Position numbers and translations under genes: made by a program. The notes under the pieces are model-generated. The model had not been told where the DNA came from and did no database searches. It saw only the letters and a program-made list of their open reading frames with translations. This document shows, in pieces, positions 10,195 to 20,699 of a stretch of DNA of 60,000 nucleotides (position 1 is the stretch's first letter; each line of letters begins with the position of its first letter). Origin of the DNA: Takakia lepidozioides (Eukaryota; Streptophyta; Takakiopsida; Takakiales; Takakiaceae); NCBI GenBank assembly GCA_030704615.1, contig CM060731.1, positions 55,228,221 through 55,288,220 on the forward strand, given 5' to 3'.

Positions 10195-10760
10195 TTTTAG
10201 GGAATGAAAATGACTAGGCCCGGAACTGGAAAAATTGCGCCGAATTTCCAGTTTTGGTGTTAGCCACCCCAGGGACTTGGCCATTTTCGGGGCCCTGCAC
10301 TGGAAAACCGGCGCCATTTTCCCAGGTTGGGGCCGAAAATGGCTAAGTCCCAGAACTCACTGGGCCCGGAATTGAAAAAATGGCGCCGAATTTCCAGTTT
10401 CGGTGCCTGCCTCTAAAGGGACTTAGCCATTTTCGGGGTCGTGCACTAGAAATTCGGCGCCATTTTCCCAGGTTGGAGCCGAAAATGGCTAAGTCCCAGA
10501 ACTGACTGGGCCCGGAACTGGAAAAATGGCGCCGAATTTCCAGTTTCGGTGCCAGCCACCCCAGGGACTTAGCCATTTTCGGGGCCCTGAACTGGAAATT
10601 CGGCGCCATTTTCCCAGGTTGGGGCCGAGCATGACTAAGTCCCAGATCTGACTGGGCCTGCAACTGGAAAAATGGCGCCGAATTTCCAGACTGAGTGCAA
10701 GCCACCCCCTGGACAGCCATCCCCCAGGGCCCAAATCGGCGTCATTTTTTCAAGGACCAC
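10195..10760. repeat. Type C palindrome array inside intron of copy B
   Basis: Tandem GGCGCC hairpins of the CTGGAAA..GGCGCC..TTTCCAG kind alternate with TTAGCCATTTTC / GAAAATGGCTAAG arms. The array lies wholly between the acceptor at 10149-10150 and the donor at 10838-10839, that is, in the intron joining the ParB half to the methyltransferase half. Joining the exons restores MRLLYR-YYKFSLLEKG, supporting the intron call. Confidence 0.85.
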
Positions 10761-10839
10761 AACTAATTTTCATCCGCCACATAAGGCCTCTTACATCCTC
10801 GAAATGTTGGGACTAAAAAGAAAGGCACAGCGTATGTAC

Positions 10840-13501
10840 CTGTACAGAAGGCGCATTGCCGCTTTGTCCGCGTTCGGCTGGTCGGTGAACTCGTGGCTCC
10901 GGCGGGCATGGGGTATCTCTCGAAAGAATATGTCGGTTTTGTAATTCAGAAAGTACCTTGTCACAGAGTCGCGTAGGCTCTCTGCTTCACCAAAAAATCT
11001 CCAGCTTGAACTGATGTGCTTGTGTGTCAAGCTGCTCTTGTGCATTCGTCGTCACCTGTGGAGATTCTCCATCAGACCGCTTTCCTCAAAAAATACAATA
11101 AATCCATCCGATACAAGAGTAGACGCCCCAAATGAAGCGTGGGAAAGTACCTGAAACCACCATGTCATGCGGTTCATTCACATGTCGAATGTGGGGTCGG
11201 ACAATTTGTCGGGTTTGGGGAAGCTCCACATGTCCCTTGTACTTTGGGAACCATTCCAGATTTGGAGCCACCGGGTCTGTCCAACCACCCAACATATTAG
11301 TAAGCGCCAAACACCACAAAAACGAATTGCTGCCACGACAATTTGGTTAACAATGTATAACCTTTTCTGTTGCATCCACACATGATGTGGCTAGACGATG
11401 CAACTTCTCCAGTGTCATTGTGGGCTTCAGAGCGCGGGAGAAGTGCTTCCCCACCTCCACCAGAAAATCGGCACCAAGGGCGGGATCAGCTATGGCCACG
11501 TACTTTACCATCCGCGACTTGTACTTGATGCAGGCCTTCGCCTCCGCAGCTTTGAGATACGATTCCAATGCCGGGAGGGTTAGTTTCTTCTCCTCTGACT
11601 CCATGTAGAACCTCCGCGCATGTGCCAATCCTGCTGAATTTTCGTCTGTCAAGAATGCGCACATAAGATTAGAGATCCTGCTCAACACTTTTTCTTATGT
11701 TGGGGGAGGAGAGACAGATTAGCTTAACAAAACTGTCAGGAGCTTTACCCGAAATATGTAGTCCACCATGGCGTCCATGCTCAGCCTATACCAGGTTTTG
11801 TCTGCCTTTGCCTCCGACTTGCGCAGGAGGTCGGCACTGAGCGAATTGGCAAACTCTTGCAGCCCCTGCTTCCCGACATCCTTCACTCGGAAGAGCATAT
11901 GGGACAAGTTGGTGGCAATGAAGGCATTCTCAGTCACCCTGCAATGCCACATTTCCATTAAACAATACAGAAATGAGAATTTGCAACAAATATGACGATT
12001 GGCAATGAAATGTCTGTTTCAAATTCAAAGTTCCAAAGCAAGAAGCATTGTAACTTACGAGTTGATGTCTGCCATTGCCGCTTTGAGAAGATTGCAATCT
12101 TTGGGCCCCGCAACCTTGAGCACAACACACTCCACGACGAAATGCCAATCCAGGTCGTTGGGGTGGGCTTGGGCTATGTACTCCATCCATGCCAGGAGGC
12201 GATGATTGCCGTCCCACACGTAAAACATCTTTCCGGACAAGTGCTGGAAAAGAGGATCAGTAGCAATCAATCTCTCGAACTCCTCATTTCGCCTTTGCCA
12301 ATGGGGACCCCATTTGTCCACCTCATCGGAAGTGTGGGCACGAGAAGCTCCGTGGTCGTTCTCCATGGAAACGTAAAACGCGGCAGACCCCATTTGATAT
12401 CCCTCCCGGAAAGAGAATTTCAGCTTGTCGATATTGCCTGGGAGGGCAGGTCTCACCACCTGCAATGAAACCAAGCTGCGAAGGGGAATCCGAAGCTTGG
12501 CCGGGTACACCATGCCCCCCAAGACCCTGCCAATGTTGCTGTGGGTTGCCTCCAACATCTTGGCAGCGGCCATTTTCATATCCGACTCCGACATGACGTG
12601 TGTTGTAGGGGGGTTCTCCGACAACCCACCCAGACCGCCAAATCCAACCTGTATGCTTCGGGTTTGGGGCCTGGGGATGTCCGGGAGGATGTCATCCTGG
12701 TCAGAAAGCTCCCTCTCGTCGTCCTCAACATGGTCAACCACCACCGGAACCACCTCGAGCACTCTCCCCGTCTCTACTACCCTCTCCCCGGCTTCACCTC
12801 GAACTTGCACAATCCGTGCTCTTTGTGGTGTTCTTTCCCCTCCTCCAGTCTCCACCGTATGGGTAATTGTGGGGGCTGCTCCTGCCCGCGATGGTGTAAC
12901 CGGTGTGTTACTGCCTCTTTGTGGTGTCTTGGAGGGATCCACCGTCTCTGTGCGTCCCTCGCTTACATGGGCATCTGTCATTTTGACACCCCTGGCCTCT
13001 TCAGTGGCCTTTTCTCTTTCCTCCTGGCTAGCCTTCTGTCTCGCCTGTTCTTTTGCCCTCTCTTTTGCCCTCTCAAGGGCTTTTTGTTTCTTACTAGGGG
13101 TAACAACATGAGCCCTCCAGGACAACCACCTTTGATTGAGGCGAACTGACACCCTCGCGCGCCCTGCTCACTCCCCCCTCCGCAGCCCGTGACGGCTCTC
13201 TCGCCGGGGATTGCATGTGCTTGGCTTTCTTCTTCTTCTTTGCGTGGGCGGGCCCTACTGCATGTGCATCAACATCCTCCATTGTCGGATCTGCTGTCCT
13301 CATCCGATGCCCTTCACCTGCCATGCCGCCTGCACCAACCTCCCCAATGCCTATTTTGTCGTACTCTCGCTGCAGGTCCTCCCGTCCACCAACAAAAGGT
13401 TTTAGTTTGCCCTCCCGCCCCAAGTTGGGCGATCCAAACATGCGATGAGTAGCGGCTTTTGGAGTGACTGCTCGAGCAGTTGGAGGTGTCGATGATACCA
13501 C
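10840..13501 (-). pseudogene. ParB/sulfiredoxin-like half of the ParB-methyltransferase gene, copy B
   Basis: On the minus strand a low-complexity, basic N-terminal region (13501 to about 12700; frameshift near 13100-13130) leads to a ParB-like core ending at 12059. The core has RIPLRSLVSLQVVRP, then FSFREGYQMGSAAFYV, then GKMFYVWDGNHRLLAWMEYI, matching the basic-strand, G-x-x and D-G-x-H-R pattern of ParB/Srx folds. Later exons are about 11938-11749 (NLSHMLFRVKDVGKQG), 11648-11362 (SRMVKYVAIADPALGADF), 11332-11152 (LGGWTDPVAPNLEWFPKYKG) and a short exon ending at 10840 (DKAAMRLLYR). Prokaryotic ParB proteins bind palindromic sites and hydrolyse CTP; relatives are nucleases. The role in this gene is unknown. 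Splice sites agree among copies B, C and D. One frameshift and an in-frame stop near 10985 mark decay or assembly error. Confidence 0.65.
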
Positions 13502-13849
13502 CAGCGTGCCGGGCTCGTCGTCACTCTGTCATCCCCAAAAATCATGAGAACCAACATCGGAATGAAAACCACCATCGCAACGAGCACCGCAACCACCATC
13601 GCAACAATCGTGGAACAACAATGAAAACAAAAAAAAACCAAGTATGGAGTGGCATGGAACAACAATGAAAACAAATCGAACCAATGCCTAAGAATGACAT
13701 GCACAAGCAGCCTTCTCCAGAGCTGCCGGCTTTGCACACGCATTGCAAACTATCTAAGGTTCACTCAACCAGTAACATGAAACACGATGAACAAATGAAC
13801 ACGAATTCCATAAGACGGGAAAACAGGGTGAAATGTTTTGAAGGCACTT

Positions 13850-13935
13850 CATCTGCTCAGACAATCTTCTCAGCTCAGCATGGATTTCCTTAATTCCGAG
13901 ATGCAACCTATTATCTACAGCGAGGTGTGCACCCT
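13850..13935 (-). pseudogene. PPR E+ fragment
   Basis: The minus strand encodes VDNRLHLGIKEIHAELRRLSEQ, the link between E and E+ in DYW-type PPR proteins. No PPR motifs are attached in frame. The flanking stretch 13502-13850 contains no recognisable gene. Confidence 0.6.
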
Positions 13936-14190
13936 GTTGCAAATCTGAATGCAGCAACGACCTGGCTCCTTTCTAACCACTCTGACCTTGATCATTCTTC
14001 TCAACAACTCGTGCTTTTGCGATGCAACCATGCACTTCCAGGGCTGCCAGGCTGAAGATGCGAAAACAAACCAAAAAACGAAGAAAACCGCACGTGTTAC
14101 ACAAAGCGAAAGAGGAAGTGGCTTGCCTGAGAGTGCTCGGCTTCAGTTGGCGCGGGTTGTGAGCAAGACAATGGAATCTCCTGCTGGAGC
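13920..14190. repeat. Direct repeat, left copy (pairs with 15811-16098)
   Basis: About 270 bp matching 15811-16098 closely, with small indels and ending in the same GCGAGAGGTTGGACGTC. On the minus strand part of it reads LAALEVHGCIAKARVV, a PPR scrap. The two copies flank a truncated transposase and a type A array (14190-15748). Confidence 0.8.
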
Positions 14191-14862
14191 TTAGGTTTGG
14201 CCATGCGAGAGGTTGGACGTCTCGTTGCGGACTTCTCTCTTTGAGGTAGCCACTCTCTGATTCGCGGATTGTTTCGTGGAAGGCGCCAGGATAGAAGGCG
14301 CATTTGGCGGGCGAATGAAGTCCCCAACAGCCCTGTATATGATGCTGTCCGATGGTGGAACTCGCCATTTCCTGCCGTCGCCGAAATCATCGTGGAGCAC
14401 AACAATATTTTTGACTACAACTCCGTTTGAATCCTTCCTTTCCTCCTCCAAAAATACCGACCCCGTCAGGTGGTATCAAACGCAGAGATATTTCTCCATC
14501 ACCCGGCAGATCTCCACTCTGCACGGAAATGTAGCTCTATGCTCGTGAGGAGGGCAGTACACTATAGCGCTCGGGTTTTCTGCCATGGGAGTTGTGCACA
14601 CAAGATTGCCAGGACGACGTTCGGACAAGCGCCCTGGGAGAAGGGGGGATGCAGCGAGGGGAAGGAATGTAGGGCCGATTTTTGGAAGCGACGAAGCCTA
14701 TTCACGAATCCGCGGAGCCCACTCTCCCGAAAATCCACTGTTAGAGAGTTAATGAACCTTGTCTGCGGAATGCGGCCCCTGGCCTTTGCGCAATAACTGC
14801 CAACGGTATGCAGTAAGAAGGTATATGACCTGTGCAGATGCGCTGGGCAAACCACTCATTAC
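14190..14862 (-). pseudogene. MULE-type transposase, N-terminal fragment
   Basis: The minus strand encodes EEERKDSNGVVVKNIVVLHD through APSTKQSANQRVATSKRE, nearly identical to the N-terminal part of the transposase gene at 21836-25643. The 5' leader is also shared: the sequence at 14730-14808, reversed, matches 21834-21913. The catalytic region is absent; similarity stops at 14190, where the PPR-containing direct repeat begins. A type A palindrome array lies upstream (15000-15748), the same arrangement as in the longer copy. Confidence 0.85.
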
Positions 14863-14999
14863 GGCGTCTGACAAGAAGCATGGGGGGGCGAGCGTGCAAG
14901 CACCTTCCCCATGGACAGAGGGAAGTGACAGAGGTGGCATTCCAGTGGGTCTGATTACAAGATTGAGTGCCAGAACCTCGTTGCCAATCGTCAACATAC

Positions 15000-15748
15000 A
15001 ACAGCGGCGCCGAATTTGCAGCCGAGGCCGGTTGGACGAAGTCGTCTCGGGGGTGAGTAAGTCACCGGGCCGACAGAGAACATCCCCCGGATTGAAAAAC
15101 GGCGCCGAATTTCCATCCGAGGCCCGTTGGATGAAGTCGTCTCGGGGGGAGAGGCCAACACATGGCCGACAGAGAACATCCCCCGGATGGAAAAACGGCG
15201 CTGAATTTCCATCCGAGGCCCGTTGGATGAAGTCATCTCAGGGGGAGAGGCCGACACCTGGCCAACTAAGATCATCCCCCGGATGGAAATTTGGCGTCGT
15301 TTTTCCATCCGAGCCGGCCGGATGAAGTCGTCTCGGGGGGAGAGGCCGACACCTGGCCGACAGAGAATATCCCCCGGATGGAAAAACGGCGCCGTCCGAG
15401 GCCCGTTGGATGAAGTCGTCACGGGGGGAGAGGCCGACACCTGGCCGACTGAAATCATCCCCCGGATGGAAATTCGGCGCCGTTTTTCCATCCAAGCCGG
15501 CCGGATGAAGTCGTCTCGGGGGGAGAGGCCGACACCTGGCCGACACGGAATATCCCCTGGATGGAAATTCGGCGCCGAATTTCCATCCGAGGCCCGTTGG
15601 ATGAAGTCGTCTCGGGGGGAGAGGCCGACACATGGCCGACAGAGAACATCCCTCGGATGGAAATTCGGCGCCATTTTTCTATCCGAGCCGGCCGGATGAA
15701 GTCGTCTCGGGGGGAGAGGCCGACACCTGGCCGACAGAGAACATCCGT
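15000..15748. repeat. Type A palindrome array, about 96-bp units
   Basis: About eight tandem units (GGATGGAAA..GGCGCC..TTTCCATCC plus a GAGGCCGACACCTGGCCGAC spacer), in the same orientation as 1-415. It starts right after the 5' leader region of the truncated transposase. ORFs on both strands are artefacts of the repeat. Confidence 0.9.
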
Positions 15749-15810
15749 CGCCCGTAGTACAAAGCCTTCAGCTTCCGCCGCCTTCATTGTAATTCAGATC
15801 AGTTTCCTTG

Positions 15811-16098
15811 GAGGTGTGCACCCTGTTCTGGAACGCAATCTGAATGCAGCAACGACCTGGCTCCTTTCTAACCACCTTGACCTTGATCATTCCTCTCAAC
15901 AACTCGTGCTTTTGCGATGCAACCATGCGCTTCTAGGGCTGCCAGGCGGAAGATGCGAAAACAAATTAAAAAAACGAAGAAAACCGAAAGAGGAAGGGGC
16001 GGAACCTGAGAGTGCTCGGCTTCAGTTGGCGCGAGCTGTGAGCAAGACAATGGAATTTCCTGCAGAAGCTTAAGTTTGGCCATGCGAGAGGTTGGACG
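15811..16098. repeat. Direct repeat, right copy (pairs with 13920-14190)
   Basis: Matches 13920-14190. It is itself bounded by two copies of GTCGCCCNTAGTACAAAGCC (about 15748 and 16097), suggesting a local tandem duplication at its edges. Contains the same PPR scrap on the minus strand. Confidence 0.75.
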
Positions 16099-16339
16099 TC
16101 GCCCTTAGTACAAAGCCTTTAGCTTCCGCCGCGGTCTGGATTTTGGGTTTCTCTCAGGAGAGCCACGCCCTTCTCCACGCGGCATAAGTCCCAGCAAAAG
16201 AAAAAAGATGTCGCAGTATGTGTGCGTACATGCCTCGAATAGAAGTTCATCCAAGTTTAGCATTAGGTTTCCAGGGCGTATCCCTGAAGCAAGCGCGGAA
16301 TCCCTGTGTCGCCAGCCCGGTTCAAAACCGATGGCGGAG

Positions 16340-16372
16340 GACATTTAATGCGCAACTGCGCCATTAAATGTC
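16340..16372. repeat. Short hairpin GACATTTAATG / CATTAAATGTC
   Basis: Inverted arms of 11 bp around CGCAACTGCGC, in a gene-free stretch (16100-16400). It is followed by a C19 tract at 16403-16421 and then by the type B array. The function is unknown; the stem is unlike the GGCGCC families apart from a GCGC-like centre. Confidence 0.7.
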
Positions 16373-16429
16373 GTAGGTATGGAGGTCGGTCACAGGCGCC
16401 CACCCCCCCCCCCCCCCCCCCGAGACTTC

Positions 16430-16962
16430 GTCAATCGCCCGCTGGATGGAAAAAATTGGCGCTGAATTTCCATCCAGCGGATGAAGTATGATGCAACGAG
16501 GCCATCCCTCCGCCAGAGCCGTTCTCATCCAGGAGACGCCGGATTTCCATCCGGCGCCGAATTTCCATCCGCCAGGTAATTCGGAGCGCGGCTGGATGGA
16601 AAAACGGCGCCGAATTTCCATCCTGGAGGTAATTTGGAGCGCAGCCGGATGGAAATTCGGCGCCTTTTTTCCATCCGGCATGCAATTCGGAGCGCGGCCG
16701 GATGGAAATCCGGCGCTGAATTTCCATCCTGCAGGCAATTCGGAGCGCGTCCGGATGGAAATCTGGCGCCGAATTTCCATCCCAGAGGTAATTCGGAGCG
16801 CGGCCGGATGGAAATCCGGCGCCGAATTTCCATCCGCCAGGTAATTCGGAGCGCGGCCGGATGCAAAAACGGCGCCGAATTTCCATCCCAGAGGTGATTC
16901 GCAGTGCGGCCGGATGGAAATCCGGCACCGAATATCCATCCGCCAGGTAATTCGAAGAAAGG
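16430..16962. repeat. Type B palindrome array, 53-bp units
   Basis: Tandem units of about 53 bp (GGATGG at 16594, 16647, 16700, 16753, 16806 and onward). Each has a GGATGGAAA..GGCGCC..TTTCCATCC palindrome and the spacer AGGTAATTCGGAGCGCGGC. The array starts near a C19 tract and ends abruptly inside an intron of methyltransferase copy C, whose remaining exons are missing. Type B units also lie at the other broken end of copy C (20415-20595). Confidence 0.9.
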
Positions 16963-16969
16963 ATCAACT

Positions 16970-18149
16970 CCAGGGTCTACTTAACATACACCACAATATG
17001 AAGTGAATGCAATAGATTGATAACTTACACTTTGGCCCTCTGTTCGCAACCCTGTGTACTGATGCAGAACCATTTTCAGAGGAGGACCGGGGTGACACTT
17101 TTCGGTGTCCACCTTGCCACCGCATTCTCTGTGGTCTTCCCTCTCGTGGCAAGGACAACCACACATCCAGAAGCATCCCCGCCAGCCCAAACCCGGCTTT
17201 CCAGTAGTCCTCAGTAAACCTGTTCCAGGTGGGCACACCATCCAGGCCCTCCAGCAGCTCCCCATCTGGAATGTCGAGGAGAATCATGTCGCAAGCTCTC
17301 TCCACCTCAACCCCCCCCCCCCCCCGAGTGCTCTTGCAATTCGTGCTCACAACCGTGAAGAATTCCATCATGGCTTCAAAACCAGGGGTGTCTTTAGGCT
17401 CTGTACCGCCAGCCCTCTTCTTGGCTTTCCCCTTCTGCTCCGCCAGAGACTTGTTGTGTGCCACCTTCTTCGCCCTGGCAGCGAGAGCGTCAAGGAAGCT
17501 CTCATTAACGCATTGGATGATGGTTGGAGGTTCTAGCTTTGGCCTGTGCGTAAACGTCACCGCCGAATACCGCCGTGTAGGCTCGCCCTCAAATGCCAAC
17601 TTCTTGGCAGAGCCAGTCCCACTCCGAACTGACTTGGGAACCCGGACGACCGGTGACTGGGTAGGTGCAATAGCAGTCGCAGGACCTTGAACAAAGTCGT
17701 CGTCCGAGTCACTCTCTTGGGTCCCCTCCTGCGCCTCCTCCGATGCCCCGATGGTTTTCTTCTTTTTGGGTGTTACTGCACTCACCTGTTTCCTTGTCCT
17801 TTTCCTTTGGCCTTTACTCTTCTCATGCAATTTCTCCTGAATTCTTGCATGAGCAAGCTCTGCCGCTTTCCTGGAGTTCGCAAGCGCTTTTGCCTCTTTT
17901 GCACCCAACGGAGGCAGCGGAGCCCGGTTTCATCGGAATTCAGCATCCAGCTTCAATTAAAACTCGGATGGGTCGAGCGAGCCGGGCGGAAGGTCCACAT
18001 ACCAAGGGCAATCACGCAAATGTTCCAGATGCCACTCCTTCACAATATCGTCAGTGTACATGGAGTCAGCCCCAGGGTTCCTCCATGCCAGGAAGAATGG
18101 TGGCCCGAAAGACAGATGACCTTTCTCCAAAAGGGAGAACTTGCAGTAC
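16970..18149 (-). pseudogene. ParB-methyltransferase family, methyltransferase half, copy C (truncated)
   Basis: The exon at 18149-17029 begins after the same acceptor as copies A and B (ATGCAG) and encodes YCKFSLLEKG, the basic linker, EPPTIIQCVNESFLDALAAR, a short glycine run (C15 at 17311-17325) and ACDMILLDIPDGELLEGL. It ends at the conserved donor. The following intron runs into the type B array at about 16965, so motif I and later exons are lost. In-frame stops occur near 17940 and 17960 where other copies have Arg and Gln codons; downstream the frame is open for about 310 codons. The ParB half follows upstream at 19011-20410. Confidence 0.7.
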
Positions 18150-18184
18150 CTGCATTCATGAAAAACACAATGAGGTCCCTGAAA

Positions 18185-19010
18185 TGCATATTCGGCACCA
18201 TTTTCCCAGGTTGGGGTGGATGTGAGTGGGCCTAGAAATGGAAAAATGGCGCCGAATTTCGGTTTTCGATGACTGCCACCCTAGGGACTTAGCCATCTTG
18301 GGAGCCCTGAATTGGAAATTCGGCGCCATTTTTCCCGGTTTGGCCCGAAGATGGCTAAGTCCCAGAACCGCAATAGGGCCTAGAACTGGAAAAATGGCGC
18401 CGAATTTCCAGTTCAGGGCCAGCCACCCTAAGGACTTAGCCCGAAAATGGCTAAGTCCCTGAACGGCAATAGGGCCTAGAACTGGAAAATGGCGCCGAAT
18501 TTCCAGTTCGGGGCCAGCCAGTCTAGGGACTTAGCCCAAAAATAGCTAAGTCCCCGAACGGCAATAGGGCCTAGAACTGGAAAATGGCGCCGAATTTCCA
18601 CTTCGGGGCCAGCCACCCTAGGGACTTAGCCCCAAAATGGCTAAGTCCCTGAACGGCAATAGGGCCTGGAACTGGAAAATGGTGCCGAATTTCCACTTCA
18701 GGGCCAACCACCCTAGGGACTTAACCCCAAAATGGCTAAGTCCCTGAACGGCAATAGGGCCTGGAACTGGAAAATGGCGCCGAATTTCCAGTTCGGGGCC
18801 AGCCAGTCTAGGGACTTAGCCCGAAAATGGCTAAGTCCCTGAACGGCAATAGGGCCTAGAACTGGAAAATGGCGCCGAATTTCCACTTCAGGGCCAGCCA
18901 CCCTAGGGACTTAGCCCGAAAATGGCTAAGTCCCTGAACGGCAATAGGGCCTGGAACTGGAAAATGGCGCCGAATTTCCAGTTCAGGACCAGCCAGTCTA
19001 GGGATAGTCA
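18185..19010. repeat. Type C palindrome array, 95-bp period, inside intron of copy C
   Basis: Strictly regular units: GAACGGCAATAGGGCCT at 18461, 18556, 18651, 18746, 18841 and 18936, i.e. exactly 95 bp apart. Each carries CTGGAAAATGGCGCCGAATTT plus the arms TAGGGACTTAGCC and GGCTAAGTCCCT. The array lies between the methyltransferase exon and the ParB exons. It replaces the exon segment corresponding to 10840-10985 of copy B, so expansion has deleted coding sequence. Confidence 0.9.
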
Positions 19011-20410
19011 CATAGGCTCTCTGCTGCAGGAGATATCTCCATCTTTAACTGATGTGCTTGTGTGTCCAGCTGCTCTTGCGCATTCGTCGTCACCTGTGGA
19101 GATTCTCCATCAGATCGCTTTCCTGAAAAAATACAATGAATCCACCCCCTACTAGAGTAGAAGCCCCAAACGAAGCGTGGGGAAGTACCTGAAACCACCA
19201 TGTCATGCGGTTCATCCACATGTCGAATGTGGGGTCAGAGAGTTTGTCCGGTTTGGGGAAGCTCCACATGTCCCTGGTACTTTGGGAACCATTCCAGATT
19301 TGGAGCCACCGGGTCTGTCCAACCACCCAGCATATTCGTAAGCGCCAAACACCACAAAAAGGAGTTGTTGCCACCACAATTTGGTAAAGAATGTATCACC
19401 TTTTCTTTTGCAACCACACAGGATGTGGCTAGACGATGGAGCTTCTCCAATAACATCGTGGGCTTCAGAGCGCGAGAGTAGTGCTTCCCCACCTCCACCA
19501 GAAAGTCGGCACCAAGGGCGGGATCAGCTATGGCCACGTACTTTACCATCCGCGACTTGTACTTTATGCGGGCCCTCACCTCCGCAGCTTTGACATACGA
19601 TTCGAGTGCCGGGAGGGTTGGATTCTTCTCCTCTGACTCCATGTAGAACCTCCGCGCATGTACCAAATCCTGCTATATTTTCGTCTGTCAAGAATGCGCA
19701 CATAAGATTAGAGATCCTGCTCAACACAATTTCTTCTATTGGGGGAGGAGATTAGAAATCACGGTGAAGACCTTTTTTTCTATTGGGGGAGGAGAGACAG
19801 ATTAGCTCAACAAAACTGTCAGGAGCTTTACCCGAAATATGTAGTCCACCATGGCGTCGACGCTCAGCCTATACCAGGTTCTGTCTGCCTTTGCCTCCGA
19901 CTTGCGCAGGAGGTCGGCACTGAGGGAATTGGCAAACTCTTGCACCCCCTGCTTCCCGACATCCTTCACTCGGAAGAGCATATGGGACAAGTTGGTGGCA
20001 ATGAAGGCATTCTCAGTCACCCTGCAGTGCCACATTTCCATCAAACAATACTGAAATGGGAATTTTCATCATATATGAGGATTCGCAATGAAATGACTTC
20101 CAAATTCAAAGTCCAAAAGCAAGAGGCGTTGTAACTTACGAGTTGATGTCCGCCATTGCAGCTTTGAGAAGACTGCGATCTTTGGGCCCCGCAACCTTCA
20201 GCACAACACAATCCACGGCGAAATGCCAATCGAGGTCGTTGGGGTGGGCTTGGGCAATGTGCTCCATCCATGCCAGGAGGCGATGATTGTCGTCCCACAC
20301 GTAGAACATCTTACCGGACAAGTGCTGGAAAAGAGGATCACTAGCAATCGATCTCTTGAACTCCTCATTTCGCGTTTGCCAATGGGGACCCCATTTGTCC
20401 ACCTCATCGG
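19011..20410 (-). pseudogene. ParB/sulfiredoxin-like half, copy C (truncated at both ends)
   Basis: On the minus strand: KWGPHWQTRNEEFKR and GKMFYVWDDNHRLLAWMEHI (20402-20136), NLSHMLFRVKDVGKQG (about 20021-19830), SRMVKYVAIADPALGADF (about 19690-19410), LGGWTDPVAPNLEWFPKYQG and VTTNAQEQLDTQAHQL. Exon order and splice positions match copy B. The DGNHR motif reads DDNHR, so a normally conserved glycine is replaced. The N-terminal region is cut at about 20410, where type B palindromes begin. The exon just before the next intron is removed by the 95-bp array. Confidence 0.7.
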
Positions 20411-20414
20411 AAGT

Positions 20415-20595
20415 GTGGGCACTGGAAGCGGAGGGATGGAGATCCGGCGCCGAATTTCCATCCAGCAGGTAAGTGGAATCCCGGATGGATGGAAATCCGG
20501 CGCCGAATTTCCATCCAGCAGGTATGTCGGATCGTTAGCGTATGGATATTCGGCGCCGAATTTCCATTCGCCAAGTATTTCGAAGCGCTGAATTA
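20415..20595. repeat. Type B palindromes at broken end of copy C
   Basis: Three GGCGCC palindromes with the AGCAGGTAAGT / AGCAGGTATGT spacer replace the coding sequence of the ParB exon after the codons for DKWGPHW. The spacer type matches 16430-16962 at the opposite broken end of the same gene copy. 20595-20700 is spacer with no gene. Confidence 0.85.
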
Positions 20596-20699
20596 CCTTC
20601 CTGCAGGTAATTCTGAGCGTGTCCGATTGATTTTTCGAAACCTAACTGTTTGTTTTGTGGCTGAAGTGCACTTGTAGACACGTTTTTCTTGGAATCCTT

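Noticed and set aside
15000-15748. Possible CRISPR-like array (regular repeats with spacers)
   Set aside because: Spacers are themselves conserved between units, repeats are full palindromes of variable arm sequence, no cas genes are present, and the genome is eukaryotic.
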